Notes under the pieces: model-generated
The model's input: only the letters and a program-made list of their open reading frames with translations
What the model was told of the DNA's origin: nothing
Database searches by the model: none
Source: Lichenibacterium dinghuense
GTDB lineage: Bacteria; Pseudomonadota; Alphaproteobacteria; Rhizobiales; Beijerinckiaceae
Length of the DNA: 64,000 nucleotides
Direction: 5' to 3'
Assembly: GCF_021730615.1 (NCBI RefSeq)
Contig: NZ_JAJLMN010000001.1
Coordinates: 124,001-188,000 of the forward strand
Position numbers and translations under genes: made by a program
In this document: piece by piece, positions 29,528-38,206 of the stretch
Layout of the letters: each line of letters opens with the position of its first letter
How positions within the stretch are numbered: position 1 is the first letter of the stretch

Positions 29528-29763
29528 TGTCCACCGCCCCGCGCCGCCCCTTCTTCCGCCGTCGGAAGACCTGCCCGTTCTCCGGCCCCAACGCGCCGAA
29601 GATCGACCACAAGGACACGCGCCTGCTGTCGCGCTACATCTCCGAGCGCGGCAAGATCGTGCCGTCCCGCATCACGGCGGTGTCGGCCAAGAAGCAGCGC
29701 GAGCTCGCCACCGCGATCAAGCGCGCCCGCTTCCTGGGCCTGCTGCCCTACGTGATCCGCTGA
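29527..29763 (+). CDS. rpsR: 30S ribosomal protein S18
   Basis: S18 forms a heterodimer with S6 on 16S rRNA. It has 78 residues: a basic N-terminus with RRKTCPFSG, then [20 protein letters not shown] and the C-terminal [15 protein letters not shown] helix typical of the family. It starts at the last base of the rpsF stop, so the S6:S18 pair is translated at equal ratio. Confidence 0.97.
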   Translation: MSTAPRRPFFRRRKTCPFSGPNAPKIDHKDTRLLSRYISERGKIVPSRITAVSAKKQRELATAIKRARFLGLLPYVIR

Positions 29764-29922
29764 GGATCGATCGCGCCGGGCCCTGAAGCCCGGCGTCCAC
29801 ACCTGCAGGGGCCCGCTCGCGCGGGCTCCGGCGTCGGCCGGCGTCCCTTAGAGGCACGCCGGGATGGTTGGGACGGCTGTGCCGGTCCCTAACCCCGTGA
29901 ACCGCGGCGGGACAGCTCGACG

Positions 29923-30906
29923 ATGTTGAAACCCTACGGCACCGCGCTCGGCGCGGGTGTCACGTCGGCGGTGCTCATCGCCGTCGCGACGACGCACACG
30001 CTGGCCGGCCTCGTGCTGGCCCAGCTCGCGCCGCTCCCCATCATGATCGTTGGGCTGAGCTTCCCGCCTCCCGTCGGTGCCGCCGCGGCGCTGATCGGCG
30101 CTGGCGCGATCGCGCTGTCGTCGGGGCCGCTGTCCGGACTCCTGTTCCTCGTCTTCTCGACGCTGCCGGCTTGGCTGCTCGCCCGCCTCGCCGTCTGTCC
30201 CCGCATGTCGGCGCCGGCGGCCGGTGCGCCGGGCAGTGCTCCCGCGGGCGTGCCCGAGACCTCGTGGACGCCGGTCTCGACGCTCGCGCTCGCGCTCGTG
30301 GCCGCGAGCTGCGTGCCGGTGCTGCTCGCCGGGGCGGCCCTGATCTGGCGCTTCGGCGGCTACGGTCATGCGCTCGCCCGCGCGTCGCGGGCAGTGTCCA
30401 AGGTCCTGGACGGCACGCCGCTCCCCGGCGACATCGCGGTCGACACCGTCGTGCAGATCGCGCCCGTCGCGATGGCCGTCACGGGCGTGCTCGTGCTCGG
30501 GATCAACCTGTGGCTCGCGGCCCGCTCGACCCAGCTGTCGGGCTGGCTCGCGCGGCCCTGGCCGAACCTGCCCGACGGCCTCCGCCTGCCGCGCGCGGCC
30601 GTCGGCGCCTTCGTGGTCGTCGGCGTCGCCGTGCTGCTGCCGGACCCGTTCGGGCTCGCCGCCGCCGTCGCGGCGGGCGCGCTCGGCATGGCCTTCGCCT
30701 TCGAGGGCCTCGCCGCCGTCCACGTGCTCACCCGCCGCCTGCCGGCGCGGGCGGCGCTGCTGGCCGGCGTCTACCTCGCTATCCTCGCCGTCGAACCCTG
30801 GCCGCTCCTGGCCCTGGTCCTGGCGGGCTGCATCGATTGCCTCGTGCCGCAGGTGCGGCGCGGCGCGGCGATCAAGATCACCAAACTTCCAAACCGGAGA
30901 CAGTGA
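29923..30906 (+). CDS. DUF2232 multi-pass membrane protein
   Basis: This 327-residue protein consists almost entirely of hydrophobic helices (about seven or eight predicted), starting [21 protein letters not shown]2232 proteins are found between rpsR and rplI across alphaproteobacteria, and this position is the main support for the call. The function is not established. Its stop is one base before the rplI ATG, so the membrane protein is co-transcribed with ribosomal genes. Confidence 0.85.
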   Translation: MLKPYGTALGAGVTSAVLIAVATTHTLAGLVLAQLAPLPIMIVGLSFPPPVGAAAALIGAGAIALSSGPLSGLLFLVFSTLPAWLLARLAVCPRMSAPAAGAPGSAPAGVPETSWTPVSTLALALVAASCVPVLLAGAALIWRFGGYGHALARASRAVSKVLDGTPLPGDIAVDTVVQIAPVAMAVTGVLVLGINLWLAARSTQLSGWLARPWPNLPDGLRLPRAAVGAFVVVGVAVLLPDPFGLAAAVAAGALGMAFAFEGLAAVHVLTRRLPARAALLAGVYLAILAVEPWPLLALVLAGCIDCLVPQVRRGAAIKITKLPNRRQ

Positions 30907-30907
30907 A

Positions 30908-31474
30908 ATGGACGTCATTCTTCTGGAGCGCGTCGCCAAGCTCGGCCAGATGGGCGAGCGGGTGAAGGTCAAGGACGGCTTCGCCCGCAACTTCCTGCTG
31001 CCGCGCGGCAAGGCCCTGCGCGCCACCGAGGCCAATGCCAAGCGGTTCGAAACGCAGCGCGTGCAGCTCGAAGCCCGCAACCTGGAGCTCAAGGGCGAGG
31101 CGCAGAAGGTCGCCGAGGGCCTCGACGGCCAGAGCTTTGTCATGATCCGCCAGGCGGGCGAGAGCGGCCAGCTTTACGGCTCGGTGTCGACGCGCGACAT
31201 CGCCGAGGCCATCACGGCCGGCGGCTTCTCGGTCAGCCGTGGCCAGGTCGCCCTGCGCACGCCCATCAAGGGCATCGGCCTGCACGAGGTGCCGGTGGAG
31301 CTCCACCCCGAGGTCGACGCCAAGGTGACCATCAACGTCGCCCGCTCGCCCGAGGAGGCCGAGCGCCAGGCCAAGGGCGAGGAGGTGCTGACCCGCGAGG
31401 AGACCTCGATGGACGAGCTGGGCCTCGAGGTCGGCGCCGCCCTCGCGGACTTCGAGGGCGACATCAGCCGCTGA
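30908..31474 (+). CDS. rplI: 50S ribosomal protein L9
   Basis: L9 is an elongated protein at the base of the L1 stalk. The start [19 protein letters not shown] and the N-domain rRNA-binding segment [19 protein letters not shown] are typical. A long central helix connects to the C-terminal domain (about 80-150), and about 30 acidic residues extend past the usual 150-residue length to 188. GGAG in the end of the preceding gene serves as ribosome site. A strong terminator follows. Confidence 0.97.
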   Translation: MDVILLERVAKLGQMGERVKVKDGFARNFLLPRGKALRATEANAKRFETQRVQLEARNLELKGEAQKVAEGLDGQSFVMIRQAGESGQLYGSVSTRDIAEAITAGGFSVSRGQVALRTPIKGIGLHEVPVELHPEVDAKVTINVARSPEEAERQAKGEEVLTREETSMDELGLEVGAALADFEGDISR

Positions 31475-31505
31475 CCGGCGGCGCCCCGCGCGGGGATCCG
31501 AGGGG

Positions 31506-31532
31506 GCGGCGGGGAAATCCGCCGCTCTTTTT
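31506..31532 (+). terminator. Intrinsic terminator after rplI
   Basis: GCGGCGG pairs perfectly with CCGCCGC over 7 bp around the loop GGAAAT, followed by TC and five T's. It lies about 31 bases after the rplI stop and ends the rpsF-rpsR-DUF2232-rplI operon. Confidence 0.85.
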
Positions 31533-31743
31533 CGTCCAGGCACCATGCTGCGAGGTGTGGCCCCGGGCAGAGCGAAGACCCGGGAGACGGTCGATCCGAT
31601 CGGGCGCTTCAGGCCGAAGTTCCGTTCGGACGCACCGCTGGATCCCGGATCGAGGCCGAGACGACGGCCGAGGGCGCGAAGCGGCGAGCCCGCGCTCGAA
31701 GCCGGTCGGCCCCCGTCGAAGGCGGGGGCGGCACCCACCCCGA

Positions 31744-32754
31744 TCAGGCGAAGCGGTATTCCGAACGCTGCCGGTAGGTCTGTCCCGGCCGCAGCACCGG
31801 CGAGGGGAAGTGGCGCCGGTTCGGCGCGTCGGGGAACACCTGGCACTCCAGCGCGAAGCCGCCGTGCGTGCCGTAGAGCTTCCCGTCGAGGCCCGGCACC
31901 GGGCAGTGGAGCTTGGCGGCGTCGTAGAACTGCACGCCGGGCTGGTCCGTGTGGAGTTCCAGCGTCAGCCCGTTCTTGGGCGACCGGACCGTCGCGGCAT
32001 GGGCCAGCCCCGTCGCGGGGTCGGGCGCCGAGGCGACCACGAAGTTCATGTCGTAGTTCTGTTCGGCCTCGTTGCGGATCGGCCGCGCCGTGGTGAAGTC
32101 GAAGGGCGTGCCCGCGACGCTGCGGATCTCGCCGGTCGGGATCAGGTTGGCGTCGGTCGGCGTCATGAAGGGGCAGTTCAGCAGCACCTCGTGGTCGAGC
32201 ACGTCCGGCCCGCCGTCGAGGTTGAAGTAGGAATGATGCGCGAGGCTCAGCACCGTCGGCGCGTCCGTGGTGGCTTCGAACACGACCACCAGCGTGCCCG
32301 GCTCGGCCAGCGTGTAGGTGCACAGGGCGCGCACCGCGCCCGGAAACCCCTCGTCGCCGTCCGGCGAGTCGAGCACGAGCGTGACCGAGTCCTCCGCGAC
32401 GGCCTCGATCCGCCACGGCACCGCGCCGAAGCCCTTCGGGCCGCCGTGCAGGGTGGCGCCGGACCGCTCGTTGGCGGGCAGCGTGTGACGGCGGCCGTCG
32501 AGCGTGAACTGCGCCCCGGCGATGCGATTGGCGAAGCGGCCCGGCGTGGCGCCGAAATAGGGCGAATGGGCCCGGTAGTCCTCGATGGAGTTCAGGCCCA
32601 GCACGACGCGCTGCGGCCCGGCCGGGGACGGCACCACGAGGTCGCGCAGCACGGCGCCCCACGTGATCACCGAGGCCGTGGCACCCGCGGCGTTGCGCAG
32701 GCTCACCTCCCGGATCTCGACCCCGTCGGCGTGACCGAACGACCGAACCTGCAT
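31744..32754 (-). CDS. galM: Aldose 1-epimerase (galactose mutarotase)
   Basis: This cytosolic enzyme interconverts alpha and beta anomers of aldoses. The 336-residue protein has the family motifs: substrate-binding PGRFANRIAGA, the catalytic histidine region LAHHSYFNLDG, NYDMNF and the catalytic glutamate in GFALECQVFPDAPN. The ATG at 32754 has TTGGAG at 6-base spacing; a TTG four codons upstream overlaps that site and is less likely. It lies 51 bases after nusB on the same strand, where thiL is often found in related genomes. No sugar-catabolism gene is adjacent. Confidence 0.92.
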   Translation of the reverse strand: MQVRSFGHADGVEIREVSLRNAAGATASVITWGAVLRDLVVPSPAGPQRVVLGLNSIEDYRAHSPYFGATPGRFANRIAGAQFTLDGRRHTLPANERSGATLHGGPKGFGAVPWRIEAVAEDSVTLVLDSPDGDEGFPGAVRALCTYTLAEPGTLVVVFEATTDAPTVLSLAHHSYFNLDGGPDVLDHEVLLNCPFMTPTDANLIPTGEIRSVAGTPFDFTTARPIRNEAEQNYDMNFVVASAPDPATGLAHAATVRSPKNGLTLELHTDQPGVQFYDAAKLHCPVPGLDGKLYGTHGGFALECQVFPDAPNRRHFPSPVLRPGQTYRQRSEYRFA

Positions 32755-32805
32755 GGCATTCTCCAACCCGCGTCCCCGAGGCGAACGCGGCCGATGGACA
32801 TGGGT

Positions 32806-33282
32806 TCAGCGCGCGTTGCGGGCCGTGCCCATCAGCTCGTCCGGGCGGAGGCGGCGCCCGAGCGCGTCCAGCACGCCGTTGATCATGCCGACCTCGTCGC
32901 CCTCGAAGAAGGCGCCGCCGATGTCGGTGTATTCGGTGATGACGACGCGCGCCGGCACGTCCTTGCGGCTCAGCATCTCGTAGGCCCCGGCGCGCAGGAT
33001 GGCGCGCAGCACGGCTTCGACGCGGCGCAGCGGCCAGCCTTCCTGGAGCGAGCGGTCGACGAGCACGTCGATCTCGCCCTGCCCGGCCAGCACGCCCTCG
33101 AGGACGTCGCGGAAGAAGGCGTTCTCGGCCTTATTGTACTGCTCGCCCTCGACCTCCTGGCCGATCCAATGCGACTCGAACTCGGCCAGGACGTCGTTGA
33201 TGCCGCTCTTGGCGACATCCATCTGGTAGAGCGCCTGCACGGCGGCGAGGCGCGCGGCGGCCCGGCGTTCCTGGCGACTCAT
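32806..33282 (-). CDS. nusB: Transcription antitermination factor NusB
   Basis: NusB binds boxA RNA with S10 (NusE) and supports rRNA antitermination. It has 158 residues, with MSRQERRAAARLAAVQALYQMDV at the N-terminus (positions 1-23) and VVITEYTDIGGAFFEGDEVGMINGVLD-type C-terminal residues at about 115-145. The ATG overlaps the ribH stop as ATGA. An upstream GTG or CTG would only add Pro/Gly/Arg-rich residues inside ribH. The ribH-nusB pair is widely conserved. Confidence 0.95.
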   Translation of the reverse strand: MSRQERRAAARLAAVQALYQMDVAKSGINDVLAEFESHWIGQEVEGEQYNKAENAFFRDVLEGVLAGQGEIDVLVDRSLQEGWPLRRVEAVLRAILRAGAYEMLSRKDVPARVVITEYTDIGGAFFEGDEVGMINGVLDALGRRLRPDELMGTARNAR

Positions 33283-33782
33283 CGCGCGGCCCCGGCCGCC
33301 GCGGGGCGCGCCTTCAGGCGCCACAGCGCCAGCATGGCGCGGGCCGCCTCGCCACCCTTGTCGCCGCGCGACGGCTCGGCGCGGACCATCGCCTGGTCGG
33401 TGTCCTCCACCGTGAGGATGCCGTTGCCGATCGGCATGCGGCGCTGGAGCGCGAGGTCCATGAGGCCGCGCGAACTCTCGTTGGCGACGACCTCGAAGTG
33501 GTAGGTCTCGCCCCGCAGGATGCAGCCGAGCGCCACGGCCCCGCCGTAGCGCCGCCCGCCCGCCTCGGCGGCCTCCGCCGCGATCGCGATGGCGGTCGGC
33601 ACCTCCAGCGCGCCCGGCATGGTGACGACGTCGTAAGTGGCGCCCGCGGCGTCGAGCGCCGCCTTGGCGCCCGCCAGCAGGTGGTCCCCGATCTCGTCGT
33701 AGAAGCGCCCTTCGACGATCAGGAAGTGGTCGTCGGCCGCGACATGCGGCTCGGCGTCGGTGCGGCGCTGAGGTTCGGCCAT
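33279..33782 (-). CDS. ribH: 6,7-dimethyl-8-ribityllumazine synthase
   Basis: This enzyme makes lumazine, the substrate of riboflavin synthase. It has 167 residues, including VTMPGALEVPTAIAIA, LGCILRGETYHFEVVANES (with the catalytic histidine) and GLMDLALQRRMPIGNGILT. The start at 33782 gives MAEPQRR before the conserved core. It is separated from ribE by the DinB-family gene, unlike the usual ribE-ribH adjacency. Confidence 0.95.
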   Translation of the reverse strand: MAEPQRRTDAEPHVAADDHFLIVEGRFYDEIGDHLLAGAKAALDAAGATYDVVTMPGALEVPTAIAIAAEAAEAGGRRYGGAVALGCILRGETYHFEVVANESSRGLMDLALQRRMPIGNGILTVEDTDQAMVRAEPSRGDKGGEAARAMLALWRLKARPAAAGAAR

Positions 33783-33855
33783 GGAAGCAACTCGTGGATG
33801 GATGGTCGGCGGGGAGCCGGGGTGAATAGTGCGGCCGGCTCCGTCCGGCAAGCGT

Positions 33856-34377
33856 TCAGGACAGGCGGATCAGCCCGCCGTGGCCGACCTCGCCGTAGAA
33901 CACCATCAGGTCGAGCGACGGCGCCGCCCTGCCGAGGCCGGTCAGGATGGCGTGGCACTGCCCGCGATGATGGGTCTGGTGATTGAACAGGTGGTCGAGC
34001 GCCGGCCCGAGCTGCGCCACGAAGCGCCCCGGCATCGAGACGGGGCTGTAGGTGAAGCTCGACGAGAGCGCCTGGTCGTCGAGCCCGTCGACGAAGGTGA
34101 TGATCCGCGTGTCTTCCTCGCCGCGGGCGGCGCGCAGGGCGTCGAAGTCGTCGTGCAGCACCGCGTCGAGCCGGAGCGCGGGCACGGGCGCACCGGTGAA
34201 GCGCGCCATCCACATGCGATCGGCGACGAGGACGTGGTTCAGCGTGCCGAGGAGGCTGCGGAAGAAGGCGCCGCGGTCGGCGCGCCGGTCCGCGTCCGGC
34301 AGGGCCTCGACCGCGTCGTAGAGCTTGTGGTTGGCCCAGGCGTTGTAGCGCGCCAGGACGGAGGACCGGTCGTTCAC
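33856..34377 (-). CDS. DinB/YfiT-family metal-binding protein
   Basis: The 173-residue protein has the four-helix DinB fold: NDRSSVLARYNAWANHKLYDA at positions 1-21, LNHVLVADRMWMARF with one metal-ligand histidine, and LFNHQTHHRGQ with the others. Members include thiol S-transferases (bacillithiol, mycothiol) and proteins of unknown role. The GTG start overlaps the ribE stop as GTGA, so translation is coupled to riboflavin synthase; it sits between ribE and ribH. A link with riboflavin is suggested only by this position. Confidence 0.85.
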   Translation of the reverse strand: MNDRSSVLARYNAWANHKLYDAVEALPDADRRADRGAFFRSLLGTLNHVLVADRMWMARFTGAPVPALRLDAVLHDDFDALRAARGEEDTRIITFVDGLDDQALSSSFTYSPVSMPGRFVAQLGPALDHLFNHQTHHRGQCHAILTGLGRAAPSLDLMVFYGEVGHGGLIRLS

Positions 34378-35021
34378 GACGCGAGCCCCTCGTCGGCGCC
34401 GGCCTCGGCCGTCCCGGCGGCCGGGAATTCGGCGAGCCGCGCCGCGTAGCGCGCCATCGTGTCGATCTCGATGTTGAGCCTGTCGCCCTCGCGCACCTCG
34501 CCCCAGGTGGTCACGGCCAGCGTGTGCGGGATCAGCAGCACGGAGAAGCTGCGGCCCGCGACCGAGTTGACGGTGAGCGACGTGCCGTCGAGCGCGACCG
34601 AGCCCTTCTCCGCGATGAAGCGCGCGAGCCGCTCCGGCGCCTCGACGTCGAAGCGCGTGGTCTCTCCGATGCGGGTGACGGCGGTCACCCGCGCCATGCC
34701 GTCGACGTGGCCCGACACGAGGTGGCCGCCGAGCTCGTCGCCGAGCTTCAGCGAGCGTTCGAGGTTGATGCGCTTGCCGGGGGCCCAGGCGCCGAGCGTG
34801 GTGCGCTCCAGCGTCTCGGCCCCGGCGTCGATGTCGAACCAGGTCCGTTTTCCCGAGGCGCCGACCTCGACGGCCGTGAGGCAGGGGCCCGAGCAGGCGA
34901 TGGAGGCGCCGAGGGCGATGCCCTCCGCCGGGTACGAGCAGGCGATGCGCAGGCGCCGCACGCTGCCGCGCGCCTCGCTCGACACCACCTCGCCGACGTC
35001 GCTGATCAAACCCGTGAACAT
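34374..35021 (-). CDS. ribE: Riboflavin synthase, alpha chain
   Basis: This enzyme dismutates two lumazine molecules to riboflavin. It has 215 residues in two homologous lumazine-binding repeats: the first starts MFTGLISDVGEV and contains GASIACSGPCLTAVEV; the second starts GHLVSGHVDGMARVT and contains GSVALDGTSLTVNSV. It follows glyA by eight bases. Related genomes usually have nrdR and ribD between glyA and ribE; both are missing here. Confidence 0.95.
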   Translation of the reverse strand: MFTGLISDVGEVVSSEARGSVRRLRIACSYPAEGIALGASIACSGPCLTAVEVGASGKRTWFDIDAGAETLERTTLGAWAPGKRINLERSLKLGDELGGHLVSGHVDGMARVTAVTRIGETTRFDVEAPERLARFIAEKGSVALDGTSLTVNSVAGRSFSVLLIPHTLAVTTWGEVREGDRLNIEIDTMARYAARLAEFPAAGTAEAGADEGLAS

Positions 35022-35029
35022 CCTGCGCC

Positions 35030-36424
35030 TCAGTAGATCGGGAAGCGGGCCACGATGGCCTTCACCTCGTCGCGCACGCTGGCCTCGGCGGCGGCGTTGC
35101 CGGCCTCGCCGGCCTCGGCCAAGCCGTCGAGCGTGCGGGCGATGAGGGAGCCGACCTGCTCGAACTCGGCCGTGCCGAAGCCGCGCGAGGTCGCGGCCGG
35201 CGTGCCGACGCGGATGCCCGATGTGACGAACGGCTTCTCCGGGTCGAACGGGATGCCGTTCTTGTTGCAGGTGATGTGGGCGCGCCCGAGCGCCGCCTCG
35301 GCGGCCTTGCCGGTGAGGCGCTTCGGCCGGAGGTCGACCAGCATCAGGTGGTTCTCGGTTCCGCCCGACACGATGTCGAAGCCGTGGCGCTGCAGGCTGT
35401 CCGACAACGCCTTGGCGTTGGCGACGACCTGGCGCGCGTAATCCCTGAAGGCGGGCTGCAGCGCCTCGTGGAACGCCACGGCCTTGCCGGCGATGACGTG
35501 CATCAGCGGGCCGCCCTGGAGGCCGGGGAAGATGGCCGAGTTGAGCTTCTTCGCCAGCGCCTCGTCGTCGGTGAGGATGATGCCGCCGCGGGGTCCGCGC
35601 AGCGTCTTGTGCGTGGTCGACGTCACCACGTGGGCGTGCGGGAAGGGCGAGGGATGGGCGCCGCCGGCGACGAGGCCGGAGAAATGCGCCATGTCGACCA
35701 TGAAATACGCGCCGACCTCGTCCGCGATGGCGCGGAAGCGGGCGTAGTCCCAGTGGCGCGAATAGGCCGAGCCGCCGGCGATGATGATCTTCGGGCGCAC
35801 CTCGCGGGCGCGGCGCTCCACGGCCTCCATGTCGATGAGGTGCGTGTCGCGATCGACCCCGTAGGGCTCCACCTTGAACCAGCGGCCCGACATGTTGACG
35901 GGCGCGCCGTGGGTGAGGTGGCCGCCGGCCGCGAGGTCGAGCCCCATGAAGGTGTCGCCGGGCTGCATCAGCGCCAGGAACACCGCCTGGTTGGCCTGGC
36001 TGCCGGAGTTCGGCTGGACGTTGGCGAAGCAGCAGCCGAACAGCTCGGTCGCGCGCCTGATCGCGAGGTCCTCGGCGATGTCGACGAACTGGCAGCCGCC
36101 GTAGTAGCGCTTGCCCGGGTAGCCTTCCGCGTATTTGTTGGTCATGACCGAGCCCTGGGCTTCCAGGACGGCGCGCGACACGATGTTCTCCGACGCGATG
36201 AGCTCGATCTCGTCGCGCTGGCGGCCGAGCTCCAGCTCGACCGCGCGGGCGATCTCGGGATCGGCCTCGACGAGGCTGGCGCCGAAGAAGCTGTTGGACA
36301 GGGCCGGGTTCGCGCGGGTGGCGTTGAAGGTCGGGACGGCGCTCATGGGGCTCTCGGGCGGGGCGGCGGCTCCGGGCAGCCGCGGGGAAGCGGGGACGGA
36401 CGGGGTCGCGATGCCCTGATCCAT
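35030..36424 (-). CDS. glyA: Serine hydroxymethyltransferase
   Basis: This PLP enzyme converts serine and tetrahydrofolate to glycine and methylene-THF. The PLP lysine is in [15 protein letters not shown], with [14 protein letters not shown] and [11 protein letters not shown] typical. The start at 36424 is chosen because GGGAGG lies six bases upstream; it gives 464 residues with a 26-residue Ala/Pro-rich extension. The internal ATG at 36346 (MSAVPTFNA) gives the family's more usual 438 residues but has no good ribosome site. A terminator between the L,D-transpeptidase and glyA suggests glyA starts its own transcript. Confidence 0.95.
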   Translation of the reverse strand: MDQGIATPSVPASPRLPGAAAPPESPMSAVPTFNATRANPALSNSFFGASLVEADPEIARAVELELGRQRDEIELIASENIVSRAVLEAQGSVMTNKYAEGYPGKRYYGGCQFVDIAEDLAIRRATELFGCCFANVQPNSGSQANQAVFLALMQPGDTFMGLDLAAGGHLTHGAPVNMSGRWFKVEPYGVDRDTHLIDMEAVERRAREVRPKIIIAGGSAYSRHWDYARFRAIADEVGAYFMVDMAHFSGLVAGGAHPSPFPHAHVVTSTTHKTLRGPRGGIILTDDEALAKKLNSAIFPGLQGGPLMHVIAGKAVAFHEALQPAFRDYARQVVANAKALSDSLQRHGFDIVSGGTENHLMLVDLRPKRLTGKAAEAALGRAHITCNKNGIPFDPEKPFVTSGIRVGTPAATSRGFGTAEFEQVGSLIARTLDGLAEAGEAGNAAAEASVRDEVKAIVARFPIY

Positions 36425-36473
36425 ATCGGGCCTCCCATAGCGCGTCGCCACTCCCCCGTCACGGGGCGCCACG

Positions 36474-36512
36474 AAAAAGGCGCCGCCGGCCGGGTGGCCG
36501 GGGCGCCTTTTT
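36474..36512 (-). terminator. Intrinsic terminator after the L,D-transpeptidase gene
   Basis: GGCGCC pairs with GGCGCC and inside it CCGGCC pairs with GGCCGG around a 4-base loop; the outer stem is flanked by AAAAA and TTTTT, so the structure could act in both directions. On the minus strand it follows the L,D-transpeptidase stop by about 50 bases and precedes glyA. Confidence 0.85.
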
Positions 36513-36561
36513 CCACGAAACCCCCGTCTCGGCGGGGCCGGTCGCCCGGCGGGGCGGCCGA

Positions 36562-37890
36562 TCAGTCCTGCTGCAGCGCGGGCTCGACGGCCGAGTTGTC
36601 GTCGCCCTGGTCGGCCGCGGAGGCCACCGTGCCGGGCGCGCCGAGGCCGTCGCGGTTGTAGATGTCGTCGCGGAACTGCACCACGCCGTCCGGCGTCGCC
36701 CAGGCGGTGATGTAGACCCAGTAGACCGGGACGTTGGCGGCGAGCTTGACGTCGATCCGCTCGCCGGAGCGGATGGCCTCGTCGATCTTGTCGCGGTCCC
36801 AGCCCGGGTTGTCCTTCAAGAGCCAGGCCACGTAGTCGCGCACGTTCTGCACGCGGATGCAGCCCGACGACACGAAGCGGAAGTCGTCGCCGAACACGCC
36901 CTTGGTCGGCGTGTCGTGCATGTACACGCCGTAGGGGTTGCCGATGTTGATCCGCACCACGCCGAGCGAGTTGTTGATGCCCGGATCCTCGCGGTACTTG
37001 TAGTTGGTCGCGTCCATCGAGTGCCAGTTGATGGAGCTCGACGGGACCTCCTGGTTGTCCTTGTTGAAGATGCGGATGTGGTTGTCGGACAGGTAGTTCG
37101 GGTCGGCCTGCATCTTGGGGATCAAATCCTTGCGGATGATCGAGGCCGGCACGGTCCAGTAGGGGTTGAAGTTGATGTCGGTCGCCTTGGTCTGCATCAC
37201 GGGCGACTGGCGGTCGACCTTGCCGACGCCGGCGACGTGGTGGCTGAACACCACGCCGTTCTCGACCGTCTCGACCGAGGCGGCCGGAATGTTGGCCATC
37301 ACGAAGCGCTGCCCGAGGTCGCCCGAGAAGGAGCGCAGGCGGATGAGGTTGGTTTCGAGCTGCTTCAGGCGCAGGTCGGCCGGGATGTTGAGCGCCGTCA
37401 CGGTCTCCTTGGACACGATGCCGGTCTGGCCGAGGCCGTGGCGGGCCTGGAAACGCTTCACCGCCGCCTCGACGTAGGCGTCGAACACCGGCGACATGCC
37501 GGCCGCTTGGTCGAGGTCGCCGGTCACCTGCAGGCGATGGCGCAGCGCCGCGACGGCCTGGCCCTTGGAGCCGACGTGCATGTTGACGACGTTGGGCACG
37601 GTGCCCCAGCCGCCCTGCGCCACGATGCCCTGGTACTGGGTCACGGCCGCCTCGGTGGCCGCGACGGTGGCGGGCGACAGGGTCGGGGTGGACTCCTTCT
37701 TCACCTGCTGGCGCGCGTCCGAGTCGTAGCGCTGGGCCCATTCGGCCTGCCCGCTGCCGGCGTCGTCCTCCTGCGCCACGGCCGGGACGGCGAAGGACGC
37801 GACAGCGACCGTGGACAGCAGCAGCGCCGCTACACGGCCGGTCAACGCCCTCGGCGCGCGGAAGCGTCGGTCGTCATCGCTCAGCAGCAT
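36562..37890 (-). CDS. L,D-transpeptidase (YcbB/LdtD-like, YkuD domain)
   Basis: This envelope enzyme makes 3-3 crosslinks in peptidoglycan or attaches proteins to it. The 442-residue protein has a signal peptide (about residues 1-40, ending PAVAQ), a scaffold region, a peptidoglycan-binding domain (about 110-170; [15 protein letters not shown]-like) and a YkuD catalytic domain (about 225-385) with the histidine in YMHDTPTKG and the catalytic cysteine C344 in SSGCIRVQN. This is the layout of E. coli LdtD (YcbB). The C-terminal 60 residues are acidic. It diverges from the AsmA gene. Confidence 0.92.
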   Translation of the reverse strand: MLLSDDDRRFRAPRALTGRVAALLLSTVAVASFAVPAVAQEDDAGSGQAEWAQRYDSDARQQVKKESTPTLSPATVAATEAAVTQYQGIVAQGGWGTVPNVVNMHVGSKGQAVAALRHRLQVTGDLDQAAGMSPVFDAYVEAAVKRFQARHGLGQTGIVSKETVTALNIPADLRLKQLETNLIRLRSFSGDLGQRFVMANIPAASVETVENGVVFSHHVAGVGKVDRQSPVMQTKATDINFNPYWTVPASIIRKDLIPKMQADPNYLSDNHIRIFNKDNQEVPSSSINWHSMDATNYKYREDPGINNSLGVVRINIGNPYGVYMHDTPTKGVFGDDFRFVSSGCIRVQNVRDYVAWLLKDNPGWDRDKIDEAIRSGERIDVKLAANVPVYWVYITAWATPDGVVQFRDDIYNRDGLGAPGTVASAADQGDDNSAVEPALQQD

Positions 37891-38206
37891 GGTTCAAAGC
37901 CCTCGGGGTCGCGCGGAAGGCAGGGGCGCCGCACCCAATTCACCCGCGTCGATCAGTCCCTCCGTCGGGGTTGAACCGACGGCCGATCGACGTTTTCGCC
38001 CCCCAAATCGCCGTTCCAATCCGCTCTTTTTATGGCGCCTTGCTTGTCCCGAGCTTTCAGGAAGCTCATTCGGACGGCTACGGTTGACACGATGTTAAGC
38101 CGTGACATTTGCGCCACGATTGGCCACTAACCGCCGCTGTGTTCGGCACGCGCCGCGGCCGATGCGCGGCGTCGGGACGGACGGGGGATCGCTGCGGCGG
38201 AGAAGG
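37891..38206. other. Divergent region between L,D-transpeptidase and AsmA genes
   Basis: No gene is supportable here. It contains an unusually AT-rich stretch (about 37990-38125), a 6-bp hairpin GAGCTT-TCAGG-AAGCTC at 38051-38067 and a TTGACA box at 38084. Promoters of both divergent genes must lie here. Confidence 0.45.
38084..38112 (+). promoter_or_regulatory. Candidate promoter of AsmA-mobA-CBS operon
   Basis: A consensus TTGACA -35 box is followed after 17 bases by ATTTGC, a weak -10 box. Transcription would start near 38119, about 88 bases before the AsmA start. Confidence 0.3.

Noticed and set aside
37945-37995. A stretch resembling the T-loop of a tRNA (GGGGTTGAACC)
   Set aside because: No acceptor, D or anticodon stems can be drawn around it, and it has no CCA or matching length.
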